From JAOUGY01 sp963792365 (GTDB lineage Bacteria; Actinomycetota; Acidimicrobiia; Spongiisociales; ZC4RG35), in NCBI GenBank assembly GCA_963792365.1, contig CAWBVW010000007.1, positions 124,001 through 188,000 on the forward strand: a stretch of DNA of 64,000 bases, given 5' to 3'. How positions within the stretch are numbered: the stretch's first letter is position 1; the number at the start of each line of letters is the position of its first letter. Both the position numbers and the translations under genes were made by a program. Below are positions 49,812-59,352 of the stretch, one piece after another. The notes beneath the pieces were generated by a model, which saw only the letters and a program-made list of their open reading frames with translations, was not told the origin of the DNA and ran no database searches.

Positions 49812-49936
49812 GTCTTGGGTCTTGGGTCTTGCGTCCTGCGTCCTGCGTCTTCCGTCCGGAGTCTTGGGTCTTGCGTCTTGCGTCTTGCGTCTTGCGTCTT
49901 CCGATTACGTCTTGCGTCGTGGGTCTTGCGTCTTGC
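49812..49936. repeat. Heptamer tandem array (GTCTTGC/G)
   Basis: Thirteen consecutive 7-bp units with consensus GTCTTG(C/G), some as GTCCTGC or GTCTTCC, are followed by GATTAC and four more units. It lies between the comF-like start and the ahcY terminator, non-coding on both strands. The remaining gap sequence (49937-50019) has a GGCCGTCGG word repeat near 49988-50007. Confidence 0.85.
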
Positions 49937-50019
49937 GTGAGCGCGTCGTGGAAGCGAGCGGCGACCCGATGCTCGGGCCCGATCGTGTCGGCCGTCGGCC
50001 GTCGGCAGGGCCGAGTTGG

Positions 50020-50055
50020 CCCCCTGCAGACCCTCCCCGCACGGTCTGCAGGGGG
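50020..50055 (-). terminator. Terminator hairpin after ahcY
   Basis: A perfect 13-bp stem (50020-50032 with 50043-50055) and a 10-nt loop lie 58 nt after the ahcY stop. On the minus strand it is followed by GCCAACTCGG, without a T tract. Confidence 0.7.
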
Positions 50056-50113
50056 ACGGTCGGCAACGTTGTCGCTCTGCCGGTGCGGACCCGGGGGGCA
50101 TGGGTCTCCGCGG

Positions 50114-51361
50114 TCAGGTGCCCTCTTGCCAACCTGACAGATAGGCTTCCTGCTCCGGGGTGAGCTGCTCGAGTCCGCCACCCAATGCCTGGAGCTTGAT
50201 GGTCGCGACGTGCCGATCGATCTCGTCTGCGAGGGTGTAGATCCCTGGATCGAGTTTGCCCTCGTTGGCTACCAGCCATTCCGCCGCGAGAGCCTGGTTC
50301 GAGAACGACATGTCCATGACGTCGGCCGGATGACCTTCGGCCGCCCCCAGGTTCACCAATCGACCTTCGGCGGCAACCAGGATTCGGCGTCCGTCGGGCA
50401 TGATGAACTCGTCGAGGTTGTTGCGGACCTGCCGCTTGTCGTTCGACATGTCCGCCAGTGAGACGAGATCGAGCTCGATGTCGAAGTGACCGGCATTCGC
50501 GACGATCGCCCCGTCCTTCATCCGCTCGAAGTGACGACCACGGAGCACGTGCTTGTTGCCGGTGACGGTGATGAAGATGTCACCGATCTCGGCTGCCTTG
50601 TCGGCAGTGAGCACCTGATACCCGTCCATGGCCGCCGACAGCGCTCGCACAGGATCCACCTCGACGACCACGACCCTGGCGCCGAACCCGTCGGCTCGAT
50701 CGGCCACACCGCGACCGCAATTGCCGTATCCGACCACAACGACCGTAGATCCGGCGATCAACACGTTCGACGCTCTGATGATGCCGTCGAGGGCGGACTG
50801 GCCGGTCCCGTACCGGTTGTCGAACAGATGCTTGGTCGCCGAGTCGTTCACTGCGACGACCGGGAGCCGAAGGGTGCCTTCTTCTGACATGGCCCGGAGT
50901 CTGATCACGCCGGTTGTCGTCTCCTCAGTGGAACCGATCGGAGTGATGTCGGTCCGGGACGTGTGCAGAAGGGTGGCGAGGTCGGCCCCGTCGTCCATGG
51001 TGATGTCGGGTTCCATGTCGAGGGTGGCATTGAGGTGGTCGTAGTAGGTCGAATTGTCCTCGCCCCGGATCGCAAACACCGAAATGCCCTCGGCAACGAG
51101 TGCCGCGGCAACGTCATCCTGGGTCGAGAGAGGATTCGATGCGCAGAGAATCGGCCGGGCACCCGCATCTCTGAGCGCGAGCATCAGATTGGCGGTTTCG
51201 GCGGTGACATGGAGACAAGCGGCGACCGTCTTGCCCTCCAACGGCTTCTCGGAGCTGAAGCGCTCCCGAATGGTGGACAACACCTGCATGCGGCGACCGG
51301 CCCAGGAAAGACGTTGAGATCCCTGTTCCGACAGGGTCGGGCTGGCGATGTCGTAGTTCAT
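50114..51361 (-). CDS. ahcY: Adenosylhomocysteinase (SAH hydrolase)
   Basis: This 415-residue NAD-dependent enzyme splits S-adenosylhomocysteine into adenosine and homocysteine, relieving inhibition of methyltransferases. It shows CLHVTAETANLMLALRDAGA, the NAD-binding VVVVGYGNCGRGVA, FDNRYGTGQSALDGI and NAGHFDIELD. It is the shorter type lacking the ~40-residue insert of many bacterial enzymes. ATG at 51361 with GGAAA upstream. It follows trm112 after 37 nt, which leaves no room for an SAH riboswitch. Confidence 0.95.
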   Translation of the reverse strand: MNYDIASPTLSEQGSQRLSWAGRRMQVLSTIRERFSSEKPLEGKTVAACLHVTAETANLMLALRDAGARPILCASNPLSTQDDVAAALVAEGISVFAIRGEDNSTYYDHLNATLDMEPDITMDDGADLATLLHTSRTDITPIGSTEETTTGVIRLRAMSEEGTLRLPVVAVNDSATKHLFDNRYGTGQSALDGIIRASNVLIAGSTVVVVGYGNCGRGVADRADGFGARVVVVEVDPVRALSAAMDGYQVLTADKAAEIGDIFITVTGNKHVLRGRHFERMKDGAIVANAGHFDIELDLVSLADMSNDKRQVRNNLDEFIMPDGRRILVAAEGRLVNLGAAEGHPADVMDMSFSNQALAAEWLVANEGKLDPGIYTLADEIDRHVATIKLQALGGGLEQLTPEQEAYLSGWQEGT

Positions 51362-51398
51362 TTCGTTTCCATTCTCTGTTTGACGAACGATCGAAGGT

Positions 51399-51551
51399 TC
51401 ACTCGATGACCATGTCGGGGATACCGTCCGTGACGGCATACTCGTGACCCTCCGAGCACACGAGGACCGAGCGACCCTCGTCCTCTGTGAGCGCCGAGTA
51501 GCACCGTGGACAACGAAGGATCTCCAACAACTGCGGATCGATGAGACTCAT
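51399..51551 (-). CDS. Trm112 family small zinc protein
   Basis: This 50-residue protein reads SLIDPQLLEILRCPRCYSAL and continues with LVCSEGHEYAVTDGIPDMV, the Trm112 fold with CPRC and a later Cys. In eukaryotes and archaea Trm112 activates methyltransferases. Here it lies just before ahcY, which recycles the methylation by-product. Its ATG at 51551 overlaps the phosphomannomutase stop as ATGA. Confidence 0.92.
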   Translation of the reverse strand: MSLIDPQLLEILRCPRCYSALTEDEGRSVLVCSEGHEYAVTDGIPDMVIE

Positions 51552-52891
51552 CCTGTCACCTCTGAGACAACATTCCGAACTCGGCCCACGAGATCGTCGA
51601 CCGAGACCGGGTCGGGTGCTTCGACGTTGAGCCTGATCAACGGCTCGGTGTTCGATGCCCGTAGATTGAACCATCGATCCGACCACGACACGGTGATTCC
51701 GTCAAGCCGGTCGACGTCGGCATCTGCGAATGCTGCCTCGACGGCCGCAAAGACGCTGGGAGCGTCGTCGACAACCAGGTTGATCTCGCCCGAGGCCGAG
51801 TAGGGCTCGACCTCGGTCCGAAGCTCCGAGAGCTTGGAACCCGACTCCGACAGGACTTGCAGCAAGACGAGCATCGCCAGCATCCCCGAGTCGGCGCGGT
51901 AGTTCTGCTCGAAGTAGTAGTGCCCGGAATGCTCGCCGCCGAATATCGCTCCCGATTCGGCCATCACCTGCTTGATGTAGGAATGCCCGACTCGTGTTCG
52001 GATCGGTTGGCCGCCGTGTTGGAGGATCGTCTCCGGTACGGCACGCGACGTGATCAGGTTGTGCACGATCGCCGCCCCCGGATGCCGCGCCAGGAACCAA
52101 CGAGCGATGAGCGCAGTGGTGGTGCTACCGGACAAGGGGCGACCGGTGTCATCGATGAAGAAGGCCCGATCTGCATCGCCGTCGAATGCGACACCCAAGT
52201 CCGGTTGCTCGCGCTCGACGAGATGCACGAGATCTTTCAGGTTCTCGGACTGCAGTGGGTCGGCCGGATGGTTGGGGAACGTCCCATCAGGTTCCAGGTA
52301 GAGGCCGAGGAGGCGGGCGGGCAACCGCTCGAACACCCGAGCCAGCACCACACCTGCCATTCCATTGCCACCATCGACGGCGACATCGAGGGCGGCGATC
52401 TTCGAAGGGTCGACCACCGAGAACAAGTGCTCGACATATCCCGGAATCGGATCCATCGCGGTGATGGTTCCGCCACCAGGACCTGTACCGATGCCTTCCT
52501 CGACCATGTCCTTGATCTGGGACAGGCCTGAGTCCCATCCCACCGGTGCCGCACCCGACCGGCAGAGTTTGATCCCGTTGTACTCCCCGGGGTTGTGCGA
52601 TGCCGTGATCATGGCGCCGGCGACGGATTCGGCCCCCGAGATGTAGTAGACGGTGTCTGTCGCCACCTCACCCAAATCGAGCACATCGAGACCGCGTGAA
52701 GTGATTCCATCGATCAGGGCGCGCGCCAATTCCGGCGAGGACAACCTGCAGTCCCGTCCGACCGCGATGACCGGGGCACCCGAGATCAGTGCGAATCCTG
52801 CGCCAACGGCGCGGACGAGCTCGACGCTCAGCTCCCCGGTATCGGTCCTGCCCCTGATGTCGTACGCCTTGAAGACTCGATCGCTGCTCAT
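51548..52891 (-). CDS. manB: Phosphomannomutase/phosphoglucomutase
   Basis: This 447-residue alpha-D-phosphohexomutase interconverts hexose 6- and 1-phosphates for GDP-mannose or glycan synthesis. It shows the phosphoserine loop TASHNPGEYNG, the metal loop FDGDADR, the sugar-specificity loop GEHSGHYYF and the phosphate-binding RASNTEPLIR. The ATG at 52891 is chosen; a TTG lies 9 nt upstream. A -10 box TAGAAT at about 52917-52922 is likely its promoter. The manB-trm112-ahcY order is conserved in actinobacteria. Confidence 0.94.
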   Translation of the reverse strand: MSSDRVFKAYDIRGRTDTGELSVELVRAVGAGFALISGAPVIAVGRDCRLSSPELARALIDGITSRGLDVLDLGEVATDTVYYISGAESVAGAMITASHNPGEYNGIKLCRSGAAPVGWDSGLSQIKDMVEEGIGTGPGGGTITAMDPIPGYVEHLFSVVDPSKIAALDVAVDGGNGMAGVVLARVFERLPARLLGLYLEPDGTFPNHPADPLQSENLKDLVHLVEREQPDLGVAFDGDADRAFFIDDTGRPLSGSTTTALIARWFLARHPGAAIVHNLITSRAVPETILQHGGQPIRTRVGHSYIKQVMAESGAIFGGEHSGHYYFEQNYRADSGMLAMLVLLQVLSESGSKLSELRTEVEPYSASGEINLVVDDAPSVFAAVEAAFADADVDRLDGITVSWSDRWFNLRASNTEPLIRLNVEAPDPVSVDDLVGRVRNVVSEVTG

Positions 52892-52916
52892 GCCCGCCAA
52901 TGCTCGGAGATGGCGA

Positions 52917-52922
52917 TTCTAC
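52917..52922 (-). promoter_or_regulatory. -10 box upstream of the phosphomannomutase gene
   Basis: TAGAAT on the minus strand would place transcription start about 13-15 nt before the ATG at 52891, leaving room for GGCGGG as a weak ribosome binding site. Confidence 0.45.
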
Positions 52923-52992
52923 GATGCCTGCTCCTGCCGCCCGATCGCATGTCGTCCACCCGGGGCGCATCAGGACTCCGGAGACGCCGATC

Positions 52993-54234
52993 TCAGCCGA
53001 CAGGACCACCGAGTAGCTGAGCGGGCAGGGCACAATCCCGACCTCGGTCGATCAATACGCCGCAGGCATCGCCCATCGCCTCGTAGGCGGATCCGATGGG
53101 CGAAGCGAACCAGAGCTCGCTACACGAAGAAGAGCCACCGGCGGAGCACTGTTCCCAGAGCGAATCCAGGTCCGGGTCGTCGCCGTATCCGAATCGTTCG
53201 TCCGCCTCCGCACACGACCGTGGGCCCAGATCCTCGTGGCGACCGGCGCACGTCGCGCCAAAACGCTCGTAGTCGGAGCCAACCGGCGCACTCGACGCCA
53301 GGGCATCGCAGGTGAACCCGTCGCCGCTGTCGCAGCCCGCCCACAGCGAGTCCAGGTACAGGTCGTCACCGAGCGACTTCGGACCATCGATCGCCATGCG
53401 CTCTACACAGCTTCCGCCGGCGTTTGGCCGGAAGGATGCTCTCCCACCGCAGGTCTCGGCGAACAGCTCGTACATCCCGAACGTCTGCCAATACAACTCG
53501 TCACAGGATTCGTCGTCGTCGGTCTGGCACCGATCCCACAACGCATCGAGTTCGGCGTCGTCACCGTAGACCTGCGATGAACCCTCCGCCGTCATGAGCC
53601 CCTCGAGATCTCCGAACTCGTCGCCCAGCCCCGACAAGCCCCCGCCGAGGCCGGCGAAGAGCGCCGACGCGAAGGCTGAGGACACCAGGGATCCCGGCTC
53701 CAGCGACGTCGAGATGTCGCAGCGCTCACCGACCCATGCGTCGACGACCGCGGCAGGCTCTGCTGCCCCGTCGGTCTCGTCGAGCCCTTCCATTTCGGCG
53801 ACCTCCCCAGACTCCATGGCCGACCTGACCGGCTCAGCCCACCCAGCGAGCTGCGAGAGGTCGGCGGCCAGCTCGGCGGGAGCTTGTTCTGCGATTTCGC
53901 CGAGCGCCTCGTAGAAGGTCACCACCGGACCCACGAAGACCGCCAAGCCCTCGGCGTCGGACATCGCCTCCTCGTTGAGCGTTTCCAGCCCTGCCATGGC
54001 AGCGTTCAGATCGTCCTGCATCGCTGACAATGCGACCTCCAGGCGTTCACACGTCTGCTCGGAGACGATGGCCGGGTCGATCGGAGGGGAGGTGTCCGCC
54101 GTCGATGCTTCTGTGAGAGCCGACGGTTGAGTCGTGTCAGGCGGCATATCGCCGGTGCTCGTGCACGCAGCGACGGCGACCGCCAACGCCAGGGTCAGCC
54201 TCACCTGTCTGGCGCTGGCTCTCGTTCGCTCCAC
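52993..54234 (-). CDS. Lipoprotein with three four-cysteine repeats, function unknown
   Basis: This 413-residue protein has a lipoprotein signal peptide with lipobox VAAC (Cys24), a Thr/Pro-rich linker, a helical middle and three tandem repeats at about 223-276, 288-341 and 350-401. Each repeat follows GDDxxLDxLWxxCxxxxxxxC, YExFxxxCxGR and a last Cys, giving four cysteines at matching spacing, probably two disulfides. Similar Cys repeats occur in actinobacterial surface proteins of unknown role. It lies between malic enzyme and phosphomannomutase. Confidence 0.8.
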   Translation of the reverse strand: MERTRASARQVRLTLALAVAVAACTSTGDMPPDTTQPSALTEASTADTSPPIDPAIVSEQTCERLEVALSAMQDDLNAAMAGLETLNEEAMSDAEGLAVFVGPVVTFYEALGEIAEQAPAELAADLSQLAGWAEPVRSAMESGEVAEMEGLDETDGAAEPAAVVDAWVGERCDISTSLEPGSLVSSAFASALFAGLGGGLSGLGDEFGDLEGLMTAEGSSQVYGDDAELDALWDRCQTDDDESCDELYWQTFGMYELFAETCGGRASFRPNAGGSCVERMAIDGPKSLGDDLYLDSLWAGCDSGDGFTCDALASSAPVGSDYERFGATCAGRHEDLGPRSCAEADERFGYGDDPDLDSLWEQCSAGGSSSCSELWFASPIGSAYEAMGDACGVLIDRGRDCALPAQLLGGPVG

Positions 54235-54314
54235 ACCGCCTCATCGGCGCGAAGCAGGGATCCCTTGAGGCCGGGGTTGTCGGCCAAGGGCTCCGTGTGG
54301 ACCGATGGACTGCG

Positions 54315-56021
54315 TCAGACCGGCACCAGTGTGGGGTACTCGAGGTTCCAGACCTTGGCCTCGATCGCCTCCTCGATCTCCTGGTCGGTCATCGGCTTCG
54401 CAGCGCCCGACGACACCGCCTCCTTCGCCACGGCCGATGCGATGTGGCGGGTGAGCGTACGGAGATCCGAGATGGGAGGAAACAGGCGTCCCGCCTCCAA
54501 GTCCATCGTCTGGACCGTCTCGGCCAGCGCCTCCGCGGCTGCGACGAACATGCCGTCGGTCACCGCGGCGACCGCAGTGGCGACGGACGCCAGTCCGACC
54601 GCCGGGAATATGTAGACGTTGTTGCACTGGCTCACCGGGATCATGCGGCCCTCGTGCTCGACCGACTCGAACGGGCTCCCGGTGGCGATGAACGCCCGGC
54701 CGCCGGTGGCATCGACCACGGCATCTGGTGTGGATTCGCACTTCGATGTCGGGTTCGACAACGCCATGATCAGCGGGCGATCGGTGTTGGCGGCCACCGC
54801 GCTCAGGATCTCCGGTGTGAAGAGCCCCGGCTGGCCCGACGTTCCGATCAGCACCGTCGGCTTCATGTGACGGATCACCTCGAGCACGTTGGCGCCCGCC
54901 TCGACCCCACAGGCGTGAGCGAGCTCCGCCGGACACGCCACGGATGTCTTGTACTCCTCGAGGTCCGGCCGATCGGAAGTCACGAGTCCGTGACTGTCCA
55001 GAAGAACGACGGAGCGCCGTCGATCTGCAGCATCCGATCCACCGCCGTCCATGGCGTGGAGCAGAAGGCGCGCCACACCCACGCCGGCTGCTCCGGCGCC
55101 CACCAGGACAAATCGCTGGTCCTCCAAGTCGGTGTCTGTGGCCCGGCAGTACGAGAGGATGCCCGCAAAGGTGACTGCAGCCGTGCCCTGGATGTCGTCG
55201 TTGAACGAAGGCAGCTTGTCGCGGTACCGGTCGAGAAGGGCGAACGCGTTCGCCTTCTTGAAATCCTCCCACTGCAACAGTGCGTCAGGCCAGCGTCGCT
55301 TCACAGCAGTGACGAATTCATCGACAAACTCGTCATAGGGCTCGCCTCGCAGTCTCGGGTGTCGCCATCCGACGTAGAGCTCGTCGCCGAGCAGTACCTC
55401 GTTGTCGGTGCCGACATCGAGACTGATCGGGAGCGTGTGGGCCGGATGGATCCCCGCGGCGAGGGTGTACAGCGAGAGCTTGCCGATGGGTATCACCATG
55501 CCTCCCGCCCCCTGGTCTCCCAGGCCGAGGATGCGCTCGTTGTCCGTGACCACGATGAGACCCACGTCGTCGTTCCTCACATGGCCGAGGATCTCGTGGA
55601 TGCGACCGCGATGCTCCGGCGTTATCCACAGCCCACGCCCTCGTCGAAAGACATGGCTGAAACGGACGGCGGCGTCGCCTACCGTCGGCGTGTACACGAT
55701 CGGAATCAGCTCGGCCACGTGTTCGGCCATGACCTGATAGAACAGTGCCTCGTTGCGGTCTTGAAGCGACACCATCCCCACGTACTTCTCCAGTGGGTCG
55801 GAGCCCTTGGCAGTGATGTGTTCGTATGCACGTCGAACCTGAAGATCTCGTGTCGTCGCCTGATGCGGCAGCATCCCCTCCAACTCGAAGATCTCGCGTT
55901 CCTCCGGCGTGAACGCCGTCCCCTTGTTCAGAAGGGGATCCATGAGAATCGCCTGACCCCGCTTCCACACATCCGCGATGATCCACCGCCCGTCCTTCGA
56001 GCGCTCGATCTGGTACTTCAT
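54315..56021 (-). CDS. NAD-dependent malic enzyme
   Basis: This 568-residue enzyme decarboxylates malate to pyruvate. It shows YTPTVGDAAVRFSHVFRRGR, the NAD-binding VLVGAGAAGVGVARLL, the metal-binding FNDDIQGTAAVTFAG and ALSNPTSKCE. The length matches the MaeA type (about 565). The ATG at 56021 has GGAGG 4 nt upstream. It is divergent from the GT2 gene at 56166. Confidence 0.95.
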   Translation of the reverse strand: MKYQIERSKDGRWIIADVWKRGQAILMDPLLNKGTAFTPEEREIFELEGMLPHQATTRDLQVRRAYEHITAKGSDPLEKYVGMVSLQDRNEALFYQVMAEHVAELIPIVYTPTVGDAAVRFSHVFRRGRGLWITPEHRGRIHEILGHVRNDDVGLIVVTDNERILGLGDQGAGGMVIPIGKLSLYTLAAGIHPAHTLPISLDVGTDNEVLLGDELYVGWRHPRLRGEPYDEFVDEFVTAVKRRWPDALLQWEDFKKANAFALLDRYRDKLPSFNDDIQGTAAVTFAGILSYCRATDTDLEDQRFVLVGAGAAGVGVARLLLHAMDGGGSDAADRRRSVVLLDSHGLVTSDRPDLEEYKTSVACPAELAHACGVEAGANVLEVIRHMKPTVLIGTSGQPGLFTPEILSAVAANTDRPLIMALSNPTSKCESTPDAVVDATGGRAFIATGSPFESVEHEGRMIPVSQCNNVYIFPAVGLASVATAVAAVTDGMFVAAAEALAETVQTMDLEAGRLFPPISDLRTLTRHIASAVAKEAVSSGAAKPMTDQEIEEAIEAKVWNLEYPTLVPV

Positions 56022-56165
56022 TGCACCTCCGGGTCACTTCAGATCGAAGCGACTCCCCAGGCCGACCGCTAGGGCACTCGGTCGGTGCCTTCGGCCATCG
56101 ACTCCTCATTCGCCCAGACGATCGGCCGGCAGCGTCGTTCGTACTTCCTACACTGCGGCGTCCTC

Positions 56166-56861
56166 ATGCCCCAGCCCTCGATCAGCATCTCCGTGGTCGT
56201 CCCCATTCACAACGAGGCGTCATTCGTCTCCGACGGACTGCCCAGGCTCGTGGACGCGACTCGATCGGTCCATCCGGACGCCGAAATCATCGTGGTGGAG
56301 AACGGCTCGACGGACGGGACCGCGAAAGCGGCCGAGGCCTGTTGCGGTGACGACGTCACCATCATCTCGCTCGCCGAGGCCGACTACGGCACTGCGATGC
56401 GGGAAGGGGTTCTCGCGGCCAGCGCCGAGTGGATCGTCACGTTCGACATCGACTACTTCTCGGCGGGATTCCTTGCCGACTTGGATCGACTGGCCGACAC
56501 CGCCGACGTTGTGATCGCTTCGAAACGAGACCCTGGGTCCCAGGATCGTCGCCCGGCGTTTCGACGTTTTGCCACGTTCGGGTTCAACCTTCTCCTCCGG
56601 TCGATTCTCGGCTCGAAAGTGAGCGACACGCACGGCATCAAGGCCTTCAGGGCAAACGTCGCTCGACCCCATGCCGAGCAGGTCATCAGCCGCAAGGATC
56701 TTTACGACACCGAACTGGTCGTTCGGATGGAACGAGCAGGATGTCGGATCGCCGAGGTGCCAGTCGTGGTCGAAGAACTCCGTCCCGCCCGATCATCCCT
56801 TGTGAAGCGCGTCCCCCGCACGATCAAAGGGCTGTGGACCATCAGGCGCGAACTGTCCTGA
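56166..56861 (+). CDS. Family 2 glycosyltransferase (dolichyl-phosphate mannose synthase-like)
   Basis: This 231-residue cytosolic GT-A enzyme begins with ISISVVVPIHNEASFV and has the nucleotide-binding VENGSTDGT and DxD-like TFDIDYF motifs. The size fits polyprenyl-phosphate sugar transferases without membrane helices. The acceptor is unknown. TACACT about 12 nt before the ATG could be its -10. It is convergent with a large membrane protein that may use lipid-linked sugars. Confidence 0.85.
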   Translation: MPQPSISISVVVPIHNEASFVSDGLPRLVDATRSVHPDAEIIVVENGSTDGTAKAAEACCGDDVTIISLAEADYGTAMREGVLAASAEWIVTFDIDYFSAGFLADLDRLADTADVVIASKRDPGSQDRRPAFRRFATFGFNLLLRSILGSKVSDTHGIKAFRANVARPHAEQVISRKDLYDTELVVRMERAGCRIAEVPVVVEELRPARSSLVKRVPRTIKGLWTIRRELS

Positions 56862-56962
56862 CGCCTCGAGAGATCGCTGCGACAACCGGTCACGGCGACC
56901 GCCTGGGCACCACCCCGGTCGGCGGCGGCCCTTGCACCGATCAGGGAAGGATCTGAACCGGT

Positions 56963-59269
56963 CTACGACAGAAAGGCAGGGAGCCAACCCTTTCTTCGCC
57001 GATAGCCGTAGTAACCGAGGCCGAGCAGACCCACCACGCTGAGCGTGTTGCCACCATTCTCGGCCCACGTGTTGTGGAATGACATCGAGACGTGCGTCTC
57101 CGTGGGAACAACCACCATCAGCGACGGAGTGGCGCGAAACGGACCATCCGCTCCAGTCACCGTCCAGTTGGGGAAGTACGACACCTTGACGAGGTGAGGA
57201 ACTCCGATCGCAGTGGTGTCGAACGACACCTCGTTGTTGGTGGCCACCACGTTCGTCACCGCATCGGCGGAGGCACCGGTTGGTTCATCGCTCAGATCAT
57301 CGACGGACGAGATCCGGTCCCACTCGGCCGGTCCCTCGGTCACCACGACATGATCCAGAGCGTCCATCGTGCCATACCAGTCGAGGGCGAATGCGTCGAA
57401 GTCCGCAGGTACCCCCTCCGCGGCCTCCGCCGGCTCCTCGTATACAGACGGACGAACAAGCAGTGGATCGACGACCGAGACATGTTGCAGTTCGTAGATC
57501 CCGAATGGCGGGCTCTCGGCAACCGGCGTGAGCCCCGGGGTCTCGATTGCACGCTCGGCAGCTTCGGCGCTGTACGAGACGTAATAGCGGACGCCAAACA
57601 GCTCCAGGTGACGGACTCCTCGCTCGAAGTCGAACGGGTGGTAGTCCAAGCCGGCGACCGGCGTCGAACCCTTGAGGCTCATCTCGTTGGACGCGAGGAA
57701 CATGAATGGCGTGGTCAGTGACGACTCGAAGAACAGACCCTCCATGGACGGATGGTCCCAGTCGGTCCAGTACGGGAAGAGCATCGGCGCCATGGGAGTG
57801 CCGTATTTGTCGAGGCCGGTGGAGGCGGTGGAGTCCTGCTCCCACTGGATCCGCCCCGGGGGCAGCGTCTCCATGGTGGACATCACATCGCGGTACTCGG
57901 GCCACGCATCCTTGGCCTCGTAGCCCGAGTAGTTCCAGCGCGACCACTTGAACACGAAGTTGGTGCCGGCGAGCGAGCCGAACGCCAGGGTGCCGGCGAC
58001 CAAGCCGACCAAGACCGCCCTCGTTGCGACAGGGGCCATCCAGGTGAGAGAGAGGGCAGCGACTACGACCCCGATCCCTGCCAGCGTCCACCCCGCCCAA
58101 ACCGGGCCGTCGCGGTAGACCAGGAGCCAGCCCAGGCCGCCCGCCGCCGCCACGCCCGCAATACGCGGCCACCAGCCCGACACGCGATCGGGCAACCGGC
58201 GGCTGACCCACACGATGAGGGTCCCCACGGCGATCGAGGCGAAGAACACGACACCGAAGTACCAGTACGGCAGCAGGCGTCCATTCCAGAGTTTCCATCG
58301 CTCACCCTCGAGCGAGGTGATGAACGACGGAACGACTGCAGGCAGCGGGTAGTAGATGATGGGGATCAGCGTCGCCGCTGCGATCGGCAGGGCTCGGGGA
58401 CGGCGCAACATCGACCAGATGAGACCTCCTGCGGCGAAGGGGATGAGAATCCACAGCTCGAGAGGAAAGACCTCCTCCCAACGACTGAGTGGCGTCCATG
58501 ACATGTCCGACGTGAGCCCAATCCGGGCGATGAGCGGAACCGACCAGAACCCGGTGATTGCGAACGCCCAGGCCCAGATGGTTACGGCGGGACGCAGCGA
58601 CCGTCGCCACACCAGCACCGTGAGCGAAGCGAAGACGAGCACCAGTGTGGTGAGGATGTGGGACAACACCGTGGCGGCGAGGAAGACGACGGCCCACGGG
58701 ATGTACTTTCGGTCGTCTCGCACCGCTTTGATGAGCAGTCCCAGGTAGACCATTCCGAGCGCGAAAGACCACGAGTAGGCGAACTCCCCCGCCATGGTCG
58801 ACGCCACGTTGCCGCCGTAGATCGTATAGCTCTCCATGAGCGCGAAGACCGCCCCGCCCGAGGCCGCGACCGCCGCCACGGTCGACGAGAACCCCATGCT
58901 TCGCGCCATGTAGAGGACTGCGGGCGGGAGCCCGACGAGGCCCAGCACGGTGACGATCTTGAACGCCACACCGTAGGGAAGGAACACGTCGAGAAACACG
59001 ATCAGCAGAGACGGGAGTGGGAAGTAGAAGTAGAAAGCCGGAAAGCCGGCGAACCACGAGTCGGACCAGCCGAGGATCTTGCCCTGCGGGATGAGGACGT
59101 CTCGAAGAAACGCCGGGCCCAAGACGTGGGCGCCCATGTCGCCGCCGGCCGGCGTGGTGGCCGTCAGCAACAGCTGGGGATTGAGCACGGTCAGGATGAC
59201 GAGGGACGCCGCACCGGCGATGAAGAGGTGCAGCCAGCTACGAGTTGGTCGGTGGGTCGACGAAGTCAT
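56963..59269 (-). CDS. Large polytopic membrane protein, GT-C-like or YfhO-like
   Basis: This 768-residue protein has about 12 membrane helices across the first 480 residues, then a long extracytoplasmic domain and one last helix near the C-terminus (VVGLLGLGYYGYRRR). An early GGDMGAH motif in the first outside loop resembles the acidic motif of GT-C glycosyltransferases. The domain order recalls the YfhO or PTPS-related membrane family. I infer a role in surface glycosylation together with the nearby GT2 genes, but no reaction can be assigned. Confidence 0.7.
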   Translation of the reverse strand: MTSSTHRPTRSWLHLFIAGAASLVILTVLNPQLLLTATTPAGGDMGAHVLGPAFLRDVLIPQGKILGWSDSWFAGFPAFYFYFPLPSLLIVFLDVFLPYGVAFKIVTVLGLVGLPPAVLYMARSMGFSSTVAAVAASGGAVFALMESYTIYGGNVASTMAGEFAYSWSFALGMVYLGLLIKAVRDDRKYIPWAVVFLAATVLSHILTTLVLVFASLTVLVWRRSLRPAVTIWAWAFAITGFWSVPLIARIGLTSDMSWTPLSRWEEVFPLELWILIPFAAGGLIWSMLRRPRALPIAAATLIPIIYYPLPAVVPSFITSLEGERWKLWNGRLLPYWYFGVVFFASIAVGTLIVWVSRRLPDRVSGWWPRIAGVAAAGGLGWLLVYRDGPVWAGWTLAGIGVVVAALSLTWMAPVATRAVLVGLVAGTLAFGSLAGTNFVFKWSRWNYSGYEAKDAWPEYRDVMSTMETLPPGRIQWEQDSTASTGLDKYGTPMAPMLFPYWTDWDHPSMEGLFFESSLTTPFMFLASNEMSLKGSTPVAGLDYHPFDFERGVRHLELFGVRYYVSYSAEAAERAIETPGLTPVAESPPFGIYELQHVSVVDPLLVRPSVYEEPAEAAEGVPADFDAFALDWYGTMDALDHVVVTEGPAEWDRISSVDDLSDEPTGASADAVTNVVATNNEVSFDTTAIGVPHLVKVSYFPNWTVTGADGPFRATPSLMVVVPTETHVSMSFHNTWAENGGNTLSVVGLLGLGYYGYRRRKGWLPAFLS

Positions 59270-59352
59270 GAAGTCGTGATGAGGTGGAGTGCAGAACGAG
59301 CGATGTCACGAAGCTGCGGCCAGGAACGCCGCCTGGACTCGTTGAATCGCCG

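Noticed and set aside
49812..49936. CRISPR array
   Set aside because: Units are 7 bp without spacers and no cas genes are nearby.
50114..51398. SAH riboswitch before ahcY
   Set aside because: Only 37 nt separate ahcY from trm112, too short for the riboswitch, and no matching fold is visible.
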